Shown here: piece by piece, positions 12,180-24,812 of the stretch
Numbering within the stretch: the stretch's first letter is position 1
Layout of the letters: each line of letters starts with the position of its first letter
Assembly (NCBI GenBank): GCA_019914995.1
Contig: CM034138.1
Location: 4,340,001 to 4,404,000, forward strand
Reading direction: 5' to 3'
Source: Acanthochlamys bracteata
Lineage: Eukaryota > Streptophyta > Magnoliopsida > Pandanales > Velloziaceae
DNA length: 64,000 bases
Program-made: the position numbers and the translations under genes
Notes under the pieces: model-generated
The model's input: the letters and a program-made list of their open reading frames with translations, nothing else
The model's database searches: none
Told to the model about the DNA's origin: nothing

Positions 12180-14856
12180 TCAATTTCCTTGATTTCCTCT
12201 ACCTAAATTTGCATTCTGCCACTGGATGTTCCTCTCTCTGGAATACAACTTGGCGAGGTACCGGAGCTTGAGAGATTGATTAGTGATCACCCCAGTTGTT
12301 GATGGCATTTCGTTCATTACAATTTCATACCCGTCTCTTAATGAGTCCATGCCTGGAGTGAGTAATTGCCAAAATAAGCCACCAGCTGCTGCACCTCCAT
12401 GTCTGGCTGACCAATATATCTTTGAATAGACGGTGCTGAACATGGCGTCCCTCTGAGAAGTGCTAAACCCGGGGTCCTTCCATGACTTGCCAAATTCAGC
12501 AAAGACTAGAGGTTTTTTCAGAATGTTTTTTGCATCATTGGTGTGGGTGTCTAGCCAGTTGTTCAAGAAGGCCATCTGTGTCTGATCATTCGAATTGTAC
12601 AACCTGCTCTCGTAGTCAAACTTAAATCGGGGCATAGAAGGAAAATTTTGGAACTTCTATGAAAAATTACTAAGAATATAAGGATAGCTAAAACTATTTC
12701 TATCACTAGGAAATCACATGGAGGCAATGATGTCAAGCCGGTTGTTCAAGAAAAATCACTCGTTGATTGTTTCCATGGACAACTTTTCAGAGTAGTAAAG
12801 TATATTTAAGGTCCTACTAAATCATAGTAACTAATTAGCTGATTCTTGTCTCAGGACTAAAGTCTATTCACTGATTCAAGGTTAAGTGTCTACAGCAAGT
12901 TCCATTCATTATTATTCTCTTCAAGAAGTGTTTCTTACCATTGATCTGGATATGAATGAACTGTTGCAAAATCAATGGCAGGGATCTGATTGTTTGATAT
13001 GAAATCAGTTCCAACTTGAAAACCTGGATTCTTCTGGGATAATCCTGAGTAAAATCCTTCCAAACCAGCTTCAAGCAAGTGATTACTGTCAACTGATTTC
13101 ACATGTGCAGCCATTTCTGTTATCCATGCCTGTAAATTAAGTAATATCAAAGTATGTTTATCAGAATTAGAATCTGTAGAATTTTTTAATTGACAAGATA
13201 AAAACAAAACAATAATCTTAGATATTTGAAATTTGAATATATTTTAATTTTGTTCTCACATGAATACTTTGTCCAGATGGATCTGACTGGCATCTAGGTT
13301 CATTCATAAGCTCCCAAGCCAAGATTGCAGGGTCATCTTTGTAGGCAACTCCCGTAATGGTGTTGATCCTTGTGAGCACAGTCTTTCACATGAAAATAAA
13401 AGACAAAATTATTTATTACATATAGACAAGAATTACCGAAAAGAAGAACATTAACATGACAACAAGTTCTACAGAATTATACAGTTAAACGGCATCCAAT
13501 AACCTTCACAACTTCAATATAAAATACCCTACAGCAAAGCTTTACAGCCAAAACATATGAAAGCAAAAATACTAGAAATTAAAAGTTGTACAGAATTGCA
13601 TATATTCCAAGAAATCAATTAATTCAAAAGTGAAACAGCAAATTGTAGAATCAGGATAACGAAAATTTTGTGAGTATTCTCACATTGATCAGCGAATAGA
13701 AATTGGTTCTCTTATAAGAATATCAATTATTCTAATTAATAAGTTTGTTATAAACTCTCTCCTCTGCAATGAAAATTTACTTGCTATTGTATTCAAATTT
13801 ACAAGAATAACCGTAGCAGTTTCCTGACATGAGCATTTTGTCTTTCTGCTCCTTGCAATTCATATTGTGTGGTAGAAATCTAAACGTGTTATCGCATCTT
13901 CGTTTTCTTTCAGCTTTGAATTGTGATTGTAAATAAACTGCATCTCAAAGGTTGACTCTGCATAAGGTCAAACGAGGAGAACAACAAGGGACTAGGACTT
14001 CTTCAAGGCAAAGTCAATATATAATTAAAATTTTAAGCTAAAACTTCAACTCATTACGACTTGCAGGATTGAACTGAAAAATTCTAGGAATTCTCTAACG
14101 ATGGATTGGTAAATCGGCATAGAACTTGGTTATGAAACTAGATCTTCAACCAAATCTTCACCTTGGATTACTACAAATAGAACAGGTACACAAAGAAAAA
14201 AGAAACTAAAGAGGAAAACTATTCATTTGTTTGTTGTTATACCTTGACATGGTTCTTGTAGAATCCCTTAACAACAGGGTTAGTGAAGAACTCATCATCT
14301 GATCCAATGTTCTGCCCTTGATTCCTTGCCCAATCCACGTACTGCTTCTTCCCTCCAAAGTTTTCATAGTTATTCACCATGCTAAGTATCAACTTGATCC
14401 CATACCTCCTTGCCTCTGCCACCACAAAGTCCAAACCCTGAAACAAGATGAAAAAAATATAAATAGAAAAGTTCATAAATTTTCAGGGGAAAAAAATCTT
14501 GAAAATGGTAGAGACTTCGGTTGTTGTACCTTGAACATTTGCTCATTGTAAGAACCAGGGGATAACTGAAGGGCATTGCTTCCACCATCACTGAAAGCCC
14601 AAGTTCTTGCAACAGTGAGGCCATGGGTTGTAGCTTGTTGGAATGCAGTGGAAACTTTACTCCTTTGTGATTGGTCTGAAGCAATGGCCATGAGCCAATA
14701 AGCATTGAACCCATTTGCAAAGAATGGGTTCCCATGCAACTCAAAGTTTAACCCTCTGGTTCTGACAAAGTCTTCTCTAACCTCTCTGCCCTCAACACTA
14801 CGATATGTTGCCAAGAAAACCACTAACAAGACTGCTAAGGTTCTCATCTTCTTCAT
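12180..14856 (-). CDS. Mannan endo-1,4-beta-mannosidase, GH5 family, secreted (5 exons, 419 aa)
   Basis: Wall hydrolase that cuts internal beta-1,4 links in mannan, galactomannan and glucomannan, acting in germination, fruit softening and wall remodelling. Exons in coding order: 14530-14856, 14243-14437, 13260-13382, 12939-13129, 12180-12603; all junctions are GT-AG and in frame. The N-terminus [20 protein letters not shown] is a signal peptide. The mature start [20 protein letters not shown] and then FNAYWLM is the plant endo-mannanase signature. The acid/base Glu lies in WELMNEP (about residue 202) and the nucleophile Glu in FAEFGKS (about 315); HSYPDQW and GGLFWQLL are also conserved. Length matches the family (about 410-430). 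The start was chosen at the first ATG, though a second Met four codons on would serve equally. A TATA box sits about 60 bases upstream. No defect is visible, so it should be functional. Confidence 0.95.
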
Positions 14857-14916
14857 GTTTGGAATGGGAAGAAAATGAATTTATGTTGTGTCTCTGGCCT
14901 GGTGCTGTTTCTGGTC

Positions 14917-14925
14917 TTATATAGG
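14917..14925 (-). promoter_or_regulatory. TATA box of the mannanase gene
   Basis: On the - strand the sequence reads CCCCTATATAAGACC, a good TATATAA box 60-70 bases upstream of the mannanase ATG. It predicts transcription start about 30 bases further on and a very short 5' UTR. The position fits the gene model well. Confidence 0.7.
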
Positions 14926-14929
14926 GGAT

Positions 14930-17900
14930 GGGAAGCTTTTAAAGGTGTTCATGTGAGGGTGTTGGAGGTCGCATTGTTTAGGCGCAGTTAAAGAGGTTTG
15001 TTGTTGACAGTGGAAGGAAAAGTTTCAAAAGTTAAAAAAAATAGAAAAAGTCACGATCAACATTCAACAGTTCTTCAAGAATAATAAATTCGACTGACAA
15101 AAGAAATGTATTCTTAATGTTAATGGCGTCGAAGAATCTTTGCATCGGGTACCTTTAATTTCAATCGCATTGTATGATTTCATGAAATTTGAAAAACAGA
15201 TATATGGCAAACTAACTCAAAGATGAGTTAACGTCATGCAACTGCTGCTGAAGAAACGTAACCAAACGGGAGAAAGCACTTCAAAAATTGCAAGCTGTGA
15301 TTAAAGAAGTTAAGAGTATATTTTAATTATATAAAATTTATTATATTTTATTTAAATTTAAATTTAATTTTATAAATTTGCTTACTATTAATTAGAACAT
15401 CAGAATAGAGATCAGAAAATTTGATAAAATTAAAAAACTTGAATTGAAGACATTATGGATCTGGCTTATTGCAGCCTGTTCTTTTGTTAAACGACTTTGG
15501 GGATAGTGAGAATTGATCTTGGCTTGTGCCCATACTAACTAATTCTTTATTCAAAGGTTGAAGTTTTCAATAAATTGAATTTCTAATGGAAACTGGCACA
15601 AATTACTTTTTTAAATTATTTTTTATAACAAAAAAAGGCATGCAACTATTATTACCTCCAACATATTATGAATACATATCAGTTCTTAAAAGAACAGAAC
15701 TTGCAAATAAATAAAAACGACATAGCACAAAATAGTAATGATCTATACAAATAAGCATATTGGACAAGTAGCCGGCTACTCTATATAGGAAGCATTTGAA
15801 AATATTTTTAAAATAATATTTTTAAAATAAAAAATATTTTTATATTTTAATTTTAATTTTTTATTTAAAAAAATAAAATAAATAATTATATAAATTTTTT
15901 TATATTTCTTAAATTTTAAATAAATTTATAGAAAATATATTCAATAATGTAAAATAAAAAAATATTTTTAAGTAAGTAACCACCGAACGAACCTTTTAAC
16001 TCTCATCGTCTGTCGTAGCAAGCCACAAAGATTATAAAAAGAAAAAAAAAGAATACAAGAAAGTTACACTCTGATTCGTTCTTTGCTTTGTAGTCGCACA
16101 AGAGCAAACCTTTAACAGTAATCAACAAAACATATTACATACATTAAGAACGATATTATTAATACGAACTTTGGGACCCCAAGCAATTATTTCTTCATTG
16201 TTCTCCGATAAAGAAAATGTTCAGAAATATCTATAATAAAATTTTTTAAAACAAAAAAATATATATATTTTTAACATAAAAAAATAATAAAATTTTTACT
16301 GCATAATATTTTTTAATATTTTTTAATTTCTAAAAACTTATAAATATTATAAAAAATTAAAAAATATAAATAAAAATTAAATGAAAATACCACCGTAGTC
16401 AAGTCAAGAGTACATAAGAATCATTTTGGAATCGATAATTATATATGTAAAACATTTGTCGCAAATCCATCGCATTGCAGCCATCTCAAACCATGTGCAA
16501 CACTCCCATCATTCATTCCGGCGATCATCAAACTTCAATGTATGTAATGTAATGTCATTTGCATATCAACATCTCCTCAGGAACCGCAGCAAACGCACCA
16601 CTTCAAAGTTACAAGCATAAATGAGTAGCAGTTTCTATATTGCATTTGCGTTTTGATTGATGGCATGTGGTTTGTAGGCCACCTCCAATCAATCCCCACG
16701 CTTTCGTTTGTTCTCCATGCTAACGAACTGATGACGACTCATAGAAACAATAGCGATGTTGTTTGTAACTGAATAAAAGCTGTCTATTTTAGCCTATTTT
16801 GATGTCATGGACACAGGGAAGAATCCAAATATTTGGGAAGTGTGGATATTGGATTGGATTAGAACACCCATCTAGGCAAGTTTTATCACTAGGATTTTGC
16901 ATTGTAAGACAACGGTCCAAAAGATGTGCGCTTTTCTTTCTGTTTTTCCTTTTTATCTTCCAGAGCAGGTGTGGCACGGATAAAAAAAAAGTTTAATGAG
17001 AAGAAGGTTATCAAGTTCTATTCAGTCTGGTATACAGCAATGTTGTAAACTTCAATTTTTGATTTAACTCAGAATTTTATTGGATACCCGCGAAGTCTGG
17101 AAAGCTCGGAAACTCATGGACCATAAAAGAGTTTATAGATATCCTTTATAATAACTATATTTTGTTCCTTATTATCTTTTATCCAATAAAATGCAAGATA
17201 AAGTTTAATTTATCCACCAATAAGGATATCGTTATGAAAAAATGAATAGAAGTGTTCCAAGAAGAATTTGTGGAGATTAGACGGTGATCAGCAAAATCTA
17301 CGGAGCAAATCACGGACACCCCAAAGCAGACAAAAGTGTTTTGAGTAGGCAAATTTTGTGGGAAAATAAACAATGAATTCATTGACTTAAAAATTATGTT
17401 CAACTTCAAAGTCGGCTTTAATTAATTGTTTATTGGAATTCAGTTGATTGTTTGACTGTACTCGTAATGGTTCTGGTTAACGCCTAAAAAGAATGTAACG
17501 ACTGCAAGAAACCGATACTGGAAGATTCAAGCCAACGGGAGAAGGAACAGAAATTCAAAAGGATTACAGGTAATTAGCTTCTACGGAATCAACGGAGTTA
17601 ATATCATGTAATTTTCACTGATGCAAAACCTACCGAACATTTTTTCGAAGTCCGAAATTGTGGACTTTGGACTGGGCTAATACTGCTATTTGCTAGTAAG
17701 ACCTAGCGTCACAATATAAATGTCAAAGAGGTAAAGAAGAATACGGCTACCGTATGGACCGTATCAAGAGAATATGCAAGTACGACATTGCTGTATCCAC
17801 ATTGCCATTTCAGAACATTGACCTTTCCCAATGAACAAACTAACAAACTACATGCGGAATATATGAATGAGCTACATAGAATTTCATGGGATGATATAAC

Positions 17901-18110
17901 CCCAGACTGTAGAAGGCTACCCTAGAAATTCAAAATTATGACTGCAAGTCTTAATGTAGAATTCTTTTTGAAGATTTCAATATCTAGAGATATTCAACTA
18001 TGAATACTAAGCTTAACTTAATTCACGTCACATTATATGCATACAAAATTTTGGTGGGCCTACTATAATAGCAAAACTGATCACAAACTTAAGCAGGAAA
18101 TCAAACCATG
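14930..18110. other. Intergenic region with two AT-rich MITE-like blocks
   Basis: Between the mannanase promoter and the end of the Era gene I find no supported gene. Blocks at about 15790-15995 and 16205-16400 are nearly pure A/T with TATTTTTAAAATA and AAAATTTTT words and a relic ACCACCGAACGAACC-like end, resembling the small AT-rich elements elsewhere in the window. The short frames at 16426-16620 and 16799-16996 show no recognisable domain or codon bias. Around 17040-17930 base composition is mixed, but nothing is identifiable. Confidence 0.4.
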
Positions 18111-21100
18111 TCATAGGACACGAATTTGACCTCCATAACCATAATGCTTTAAAAGGTCTTCATTCTGCCTCCAGTTGGACTTGACTTTTACTTCAACCTG
18201 ATTTCATCCATAGAAACAAAATCAGACATCATTTACAATTTATTTAATTGGTGATGGGAACAAGTAAAAGAGCACCTCTAGATATACTCTCTTCTGCAAA
18301 AAGTCTTCAATATCTAGCCTAGCAGCCGTTGCCAACACTTTCAAAGCCTTACCTTCCTGAAATTCAAACAAAATAAACCATAAGCCAATGCAGGGGGGGG
18401 GACTATTGAACAATAGAAACTAACTTAACGAGGTGACAGTAGGCAAAAATCATTGCTATAGCATAAAGGGAAAGATTGAATCTGAAGTTAGACAAAGTGT
18501 CCTGTCCTGAATAATTTTGATATCAAAAGCCTATGACAGTAACTCTTACAGAAGTACCTGTACAATGTCTCTACCTAAGAAGATACATGTACACCTGAGA
18601 CAATGTGTCTGCCAACCCATAAACTAAGCTTGCAACCCAATTATGCAGATAGAGAAACTTGTGAATAAAAGAATGCTAAATGCTCTATCACAAAAATGGT
18701 GAAGCTTTTAGATAAAAGAATGCTAAATGCTTGATCAACAAAGAACATGTTTGCAGTAGGACACTAGAGCATCACCTGGGGAATCAATAGAAGTTAAGGG
18801 ATAAACTCCAAACTCAACATAGGAGAGAAGTAGCCAAAGAACTTTTAGATAAAAGAATGCTAAATGCTTGATCAACAAAGAACATGTTTTCAGTAGGACA
18901 CTAGAGCATCACCTGGGGAATCAATAGAAGTTAAGGGATAAACTCCAAACTCAACATAGGAGAGAAGTAGCCAAAGAAAGCAGACTCCACAAAAAACAAA
19001 TGGCCCTACTTAAGCAGCTAACTGATGTGTCCATGAATATATAGATTTGTGCTACAAAGAAATTCAGAGCCACTATATTCTCATCAAGGAAAGAAGGTTC
19101 TAGTATGGTAACAATTTGCGCTTGGCTATACATAGATTTTCATTGCCCAGAACCACAAAGACTGGCCCAGAGAGAGAAGGACTACAATTCAGAATAAAGA
19201 TGCTGCATTAGTCTTCTTGTTCTTCAAACACTACAATACACAAGAAAACCCATATATGTAACATATACAAATGTTAGAGAGATATAGCGCCCTAAGAGAT
19301 TCTGAATTACTTCCACTGGAATTAATGTTTCTAAATTGATCCATAAAATACACTGGTTACCATGACTACCAGTAAGCAAAAGTCTGTTTGAAGAAGTTTC
19401 GCTTTTAGGATTGCAATAAAATGTCCTCAGTCAATAAACTTTTAATGGCCTTTCAAGTAAGATCATCAAAATAATACTCAACTTCCAAGCCACAGGATGA
19501 AATAGAAACAGTAGTGATTGTCTTGATAGATTCTGAAGAAAATGAAGAATGGCAATGCGAAAGGAGTTGTATATGGGGCTGAACATATGGAACACTGTGT
19601 AATAAATAGCACACCATGACAATCAAGAGCACACCGAAAAAATTGTTAGTAAGTCTTGTCACACTCAAACACATATGAAGTGAGGTTAATTTGTCTTAAA
19701 GGTAGTAAAGCAAAACATACCTTCAGCACCAAAATTATTATTAAAAAAAAGCATGCTATTTAAAGATTCTCTACAAAAAAGAAACAACAAAAGAAAAGAA
19801 AGAAACATCACACAGTGATCTTGAGAGATACCTTGCCAATGAGAATGAGTTTTTGGGACTCCTTCTCAACAACAATTTCAACTTGTATAAAATCCTTTGA
19901 TGTAGACCTGCTAATGTAGTTTACAACATTAACCTGCAGTAATTTCAGGAGATGCTTTGCACATTATGAGGTGATGACAAAGGTCAGTTATAGGACTAAA
20001 AAGACCTCAAATGACAGCATTCACCTGACATGCATATGGTACTTCATTGCGGTATTGCATAAAGATTTTCTCCCTCACAATTTCTGCTACAAAGAACCTC
20101 TCAGGATGTTCACTTGTTATATCCTGCAGAAAAGAATAAGGAATATCATACTACATACAAATAATCCATTGTGCAAAGATATCAATATCCATGCATCTAC
20201 AATTAGTCTGCATAAGGACCTCACTGTGGTGAGATTAACATAATGAAAAGGGAGGAAAAAATCTCAGCAACATGTGTTCAAACAATTCTAACCAAGAATT
20301 TGCTTTCATGAAAAACAATTTGCTAAGTCTCTCAAACTTTTACGTATATGCACTCAACTTGATTCAGTTTTCCTATAGATCATTAAAGTTACAACTAGGA
20401 GTAGCAATATATCATTTGATCCAAAAATTCAATCCGAAAGTGACTCATTTAATTCAGATTAGGATTGACAATTTTGACTCGTGTAAATTCATGGATCGGG
20501 TTAGGATTGAACGAATTTAATCCGGTTATTAGATAGTTTGATCCGAAACCGACCCACCAATCCGAATGTCACTACTAGAAGGAACAACTCTTTTTCGATT
20601 TTCCTTTACGTATAATAAAATTTTGGCAAAAAAAAAAAAAACAATAATAGTAATTTATAAATTATTATAATTTATTGTATTTATAATTAATCGTTTACTT
20701 TTATGTCTTAATAAATAGTGCAATATAGAAATTATAATATTATCGAAAATATTACTATGTATTTATAATAATAAAATTTCAGCTGTCATTACATATTTTC
20801 AAAAAATAAAATAAAAATAAAAATTTCTTGAAACAATTTAAAGATCGATAAAGATACTAAAGAATGCACATTTGACAAACACACACCAGATCCCTTCACC
20901 AAGAACATCGTACAATATTCATTCCAATTGATTTTATAATTTCACTCAAGCTTAAAAATATAGAAATAAAATTAATAATTTTAACTATTAAATGGGTTGA
21001 ACTGAATTTGACTCGTTATTAGATAGGTAGGGTTAGAATTGACAATTTTGACCTATATAAATTCATGAGTTGGATTAGAGTTGAAAGAATTTGATCTAAT

Positions 21101-22664
21101 TATTAAATAAGTCGTCCTAAAACCGGCTCATAAATCGACTTGTCACCCCTCGTTACAACAATCTTAGAATTGAATTAACTACTGCAGATTTACTCATACA
21201 TATGTCCTATACATGCATTTTATACCTTCAAACAAAGTCAAATCACAAGGTTGAACACAAACTTTTTAGCCTTAACTTCTAAGCTTTATATACTTGATCA
21301 ACAGAAAACATTTGCATGTACGGGCAGTTATAGTGCTTAAAAAGAGTACTTATGAGGCAAATACTATTGCTGCCAAACAGTTGAAATCAGATACCTTTGG
21401 GTAATATGGTGGTCCATAGGGAAGCTTTGAAAGTATCCAATCCTTTACATCATCTACTCCATGACCATATTTTGCACTTACAGGAATAACATCATCGATT
21501 TCAGTGAACTTTTCATACCACTGCAGATATATTTAGGATATCAATAGCATGAAAAACAAGAAATACTTCCATTAGCATGAATGGTAATAACCCATGAAGT
21601 GACCTACTGTATTACTAATTCAAATTCCAGAAAATTGTAAGGGTATATGAAAGAACAACACCAGTGACAGGCTTCCGTTTACCTCAAGTTTCTTTTTTAT
21701 TTCGCCAGGCTTAACCAGATCCTTCTTATTTAAGACAAGTAGAGTTGGAAGCTTGGTGTTGAGGCCACCAAGCCCTTCTTCAAGAACTTCATCAACCTAA
21801 AGCTTTCGCAAGAAGTCAGATAGGATACATAAATAGCCAAACAAACACAACTAAGATTAAAGAATACCTTCTCGGGCATTTTGCATGCATCAACAACCAC
21901 CAACACACAATCTGCATTTATAGCAGCAATTCGGACATTTTTCATCATCATGGAATCTAATTTGTGCATCTTCTTTTCGATAACACCAGGTGTGTCAAAA
22001 AGTATCATCTGCAAACTAACCACTCAAAGGAATGAACAACTCAATATCAATTTGGTAAACACTGTCAAGAAAACAACTTCATAAGGCATGAGTGATCATC
22101 AAATATATGATACCTGGTACTCTGGACCAGAACATATACCGAGAATTCGATGACGTGTGGTCTGAGGCTTATCCGTCACAATTGAAAGCTTCTGGCCAAT
22201 CATTTGGTTGGAGAGAGTGCTCTTTCCAACATTTGGTTTACCCAAAACAGCTACATAACCTACATAATGGCTACATTTAAGTAAACAACCTAAAACATAG
22301 GTGCAAAAATTATGACTACATAAGCATATTACTATTGCTAATCACAAGGACCAAAATCAAACTGTTGACTGCGTTATGTATTCAATTACATATTTAGCTA
22401 ATTTTCAAAGTTCTATTGATGAAGAACTTCCAAAGTTGCTTATCTGAAGAGTAGAAATCCAGACTCAATCCCAAATAAAACATTTCATTTATGAAAACAT
22501 CTAGCTTATAAACAGGCGAAAGCTATGCCAAGTAGCAAGTCCTGCTGACGATGTCACCTTCATGAATTTATGAACATTCCTGTATGATGTTGCACTCTCA
22601 AAGTTGATTTTGTTATAGTTTCAGTATGACACGTTAACTACGGCACATAGCCGATTGGATTTTA

Positions 22665-22696
<32 letters not shown>

Positions 22697-23084
22697 TAAA
22701 TAAATAAATAAATAAATATATACATAAACAAATCATCACACAAAAATGAAACCACTGACCACTGCGGTGGTTGGGATTGCTGGATGGATTAGAATCGAGC
22801 TCCTCGAGTTCGTACTCGTCGAGAAGAGTGAGATTTCGGTCCGGTTTCTCACTTAAAGAAAGAAATGAAGACAACTCCTCTTCTTCTTCTTCATATTCGG
22901 ACTCAATTTTGCTCCTGTTTCTTCGGCGACGCGCTGAGGCCCGAGCGAGCACAGCAGCGGGCCGAACAGAAGCCATTAGAGTAATACCGCAGAGGGTACC
23001 TGCAAATTTTCGCTGACGACGAGCTGAGAGAGGAAAAGAAGAAGAACGGATAGAAACGAGCCGGAGAGGGAGAGCGAGTTCCAT
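18111..23084 (-). CDS. Era-like GTPase, plastid (9 exons, 406 aa)
   Basis: Era GTPases bind the 3' end of small-subunit rRNA and help mature the 30S-type ribosome; this form is probably plastid-targeted. Exons in coding order: 22760-23084, 22114-22259, 21868-22008, 21683-21796, 21395-21520, 20025-20123, 19832-19933, 18276-18356, 18111-18197; all joins keep frame. Residues 1 to about 55 are Ser/Arg-rich like a transit peptide, followed by an acidic stretch (about 60-75). G motifs are complete: GKPNVGKS at 115-122, DTPG at 162-165, NKKD at 227-230, SAK at 257-259. The C-terminal type II KH domain has its GxxG loop as GKEG at 350-353, split by intron 7. The end QIRVL is normal for the family. 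Introns 5 and 7 are long; the former holds a transposon and the latter a tandem duplication. Mitochondrial targeting is the main alternative. Confidence 0.95.
18705..18978. repeat. 137-bp tandem duplication in Era intron 7
   Basis: Two adjacent copies, 18705-18841 and 18842-18978, both begin CTTTTAGATAAAAGAATGC and end GTAGCCAAAGAA. By eye they differ at only one base (TGTTTGCAG against TGTTTTCAG), so the duplication is recent. A shorter related phrase, AATAAAAGAATGCTAAATGC, sits just upstream at about 18663 and may have promoted it. It does not touch a splice site. Confidence 0.9.
20388..21159. mobile_element. hAT-type non-autonomous element, copy A, in Era intron 5
   Basis: The element spans 20396-21151 (756 bp) and is bracketed by a perfect 8-bp target duplication GTTACAAC at 20388-20395 and 21152-21159. 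Ends read TAGGAGTAGCAAT and TTGTCACCCCTC, an imperfect inverted repeat of the widespread plant hAT type TAGGGGTGGCAAT. The subterminal regions repeat GATCCGAAACCGACCCACCAA-like words in both arms. The interior is AT-rich with no transposase. It lies wholly within the intron, between exons at 21395 and 20123, so splicing should survive. Confidence 0.88.
22662..22725. repeat. ATT/AAAT microsatellite in Era intron 1
   Basis: A run of about nine AAT units followed by AAAT units lies in the first intron of the Era gene, about 35 bases inside the donor at 22759. It is probably polymorphic in length; no function is implied. Confidence 0.85.
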
Positions 23085-23270
23085 CTTTCATTAGTAGAGA
23101 AGAACACAAGCGAGCACGAGATAAGTTTCAGCTTGGGTTTCATCTTAAAAGAAAGATGAGAAATAAGTGAACATGAAACACATAATAGGACAAGTAAGAA
23201 ATTGACACAGAATCATTGGCTAGTATTGATTGAATAGACAAATTTGTAAAGGTGATGTTAGTTCATCTAA
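23085..23270 (-). promoter_or_regulatory. Upstream region of the Era gene
   Basis: The 186 bases between the Era ATG and the next repeat must hold the leader and at least part of the promoter. I see no clear TATA box, which is common for constitutive organelle-housekeeping genes. The call rests on position only. Confidence 0.4.
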
Positions 23271-23492
23271 GAGCGCGTTTAACTGCTATTTAAATTTTTT
23301 TTTTTTTTTTCAAAATTTATTTTTAATATAAAATAAATAAATAAATTTTTTATCATTTTTTTTAAAATTTAATTTTAAAACTTACTATTAATACAAAATT
23401 ACTATACAAACTTATCTTTATTAAATTATTTTAATTTAATTTTTTAAAATCATCTTAAAAAATTAAATTTATTTCAAAATAAATACGCCCTA
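23271..23492. mobile_element. Small AT-rich MITE-like element
   Basis: It starts at GAGCGCGTTTAACTGC and ends at ATAAATACGCCCT, a weak inverted repeat (AGnGCGnnTTTA) around an A/T-only core of about 200 bp. It resembles the other short AT-rich blocks here, but neither a target duplication nor a family could be fixed. Confidence 0.4.
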
Positions 23493-24812
23493 AATTATAT
23501 TGGAGAATGTTCGTTATAATATTTTTTTTATCCTTGATAAGGTGCCGTATATGAATACGTTATAAAATCATAAGTCTCTTTAAATATAAACAATATGATA
23601 TATTTTAATTAATTTAATATATTAATTATTTATTAAACATTTGTTGTTAAATTATTTATTATGATAAAAACTAACTAATTAAATCTTTAAAAAATCTGGT
23701 CATCTCTTAGTACATATTGACATCTAGATTTTTTCAATTTTATAACATAAAATTTTTTATTCAGAATTGACAAAAAATTAAAAAAAAATCAGGTTTTCTA
23801 AAATAAAATAGAAAAAGTTATATTTGAATTTATTTCTTAATTTAAGTTTAGAAAAAATATTAAATTTTTAGATCTGGAATTTTTTATGTTTCTAAATTGA
23901 TTGTAATATACTATTAATAAATTTTGACAATTAAAATAGAGTAAGAGTTTATTATATTTATTAAATATTATTATTTCTAGCTTATTTATGAAAACTTTAA
24001 AATTATTTATTTAGAGATTTACATTTTCTATTATCATTAGTATAGCCTTTGAAAACTTAAAAATTATTACGTTTTCTATTATCATTAGAGTTAATGAGGG
24101 TTTAATTTAATATGCTAAGAATAATTAAGAAATTTATGTTGGTCGCAGTTTCTTCCACGGATCTCTTTCTGCCACCACAAGAGCCAATATTGGTAAAGAT
24201 ACAATCCTACTTTCTAACCAGTGGTGAATCATTGGATTTGAGTTTTATAATGTGAGTTTACAAGTAAGATATACCCACTAGAAATGCCATATTGATAGTG
24301 AATCATTCGGGCAAGCTATGCAATGCGTGTTTGCAAGTGAAGTGAGCCCATTATTAAGACCGACTTACAAGCACAAGTTCAGTAGCATGGACTAGTCACT
24401 AAGGTGGCTAGTTAGATGAATCTAACTAGACTGAATGACGAAGACAAATGCCTCAATTGTGCTTCCTTCAAAAACGAAAGGAATTAAGATTTTTACTCTT
24501 TTTAGTTTGATTTTACCCGACCAAAGTTTGTTAATCACAAAATGGCAAAGCATTAAATTTTTGTAAATTTTAAATGTAAATTTTGTAAATCAACTTGAAC
24601 TCATACGTCATAATTGTTTGTCACTAAAGTGACGAGCTCTTAAATTTAAATTATATGACTTATAAATTTAATCATTCAAAGTATGTGATGCTTATGATTG
24701 AGATGACATTATATTGTATGTTTTATTTTATTATTGATAATTGAAGTCATGATTATGGATGTTTTTGAAGTGTTCAAAGGCTAATTAGTTTTATAATTTA
24801 TGACAGCAAATT
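23493..24812. other. AT-rich spacer, nothing recognised
   Basis: Mostly A/T-rich sequence. A slightly GC-richer patch at 24140-24480 has no long frame and no similarity I can name. This stretch marks the change from gene-bearing to repeat-dominated DNA. Confidence 0.4.

Noticed and set aside
14318-14744. Frames overlapping mannanase exons 1-2 on both strands
   Set aside because: These are shadows of the true exons. The in-frame splice model accounts for the sequence fully.
22771-23016. A + strand frame opposite Era exon 1
   Set aside because: It is a mirror of the acidic and basic codons of the Era N-terminus. No independent signals are present.
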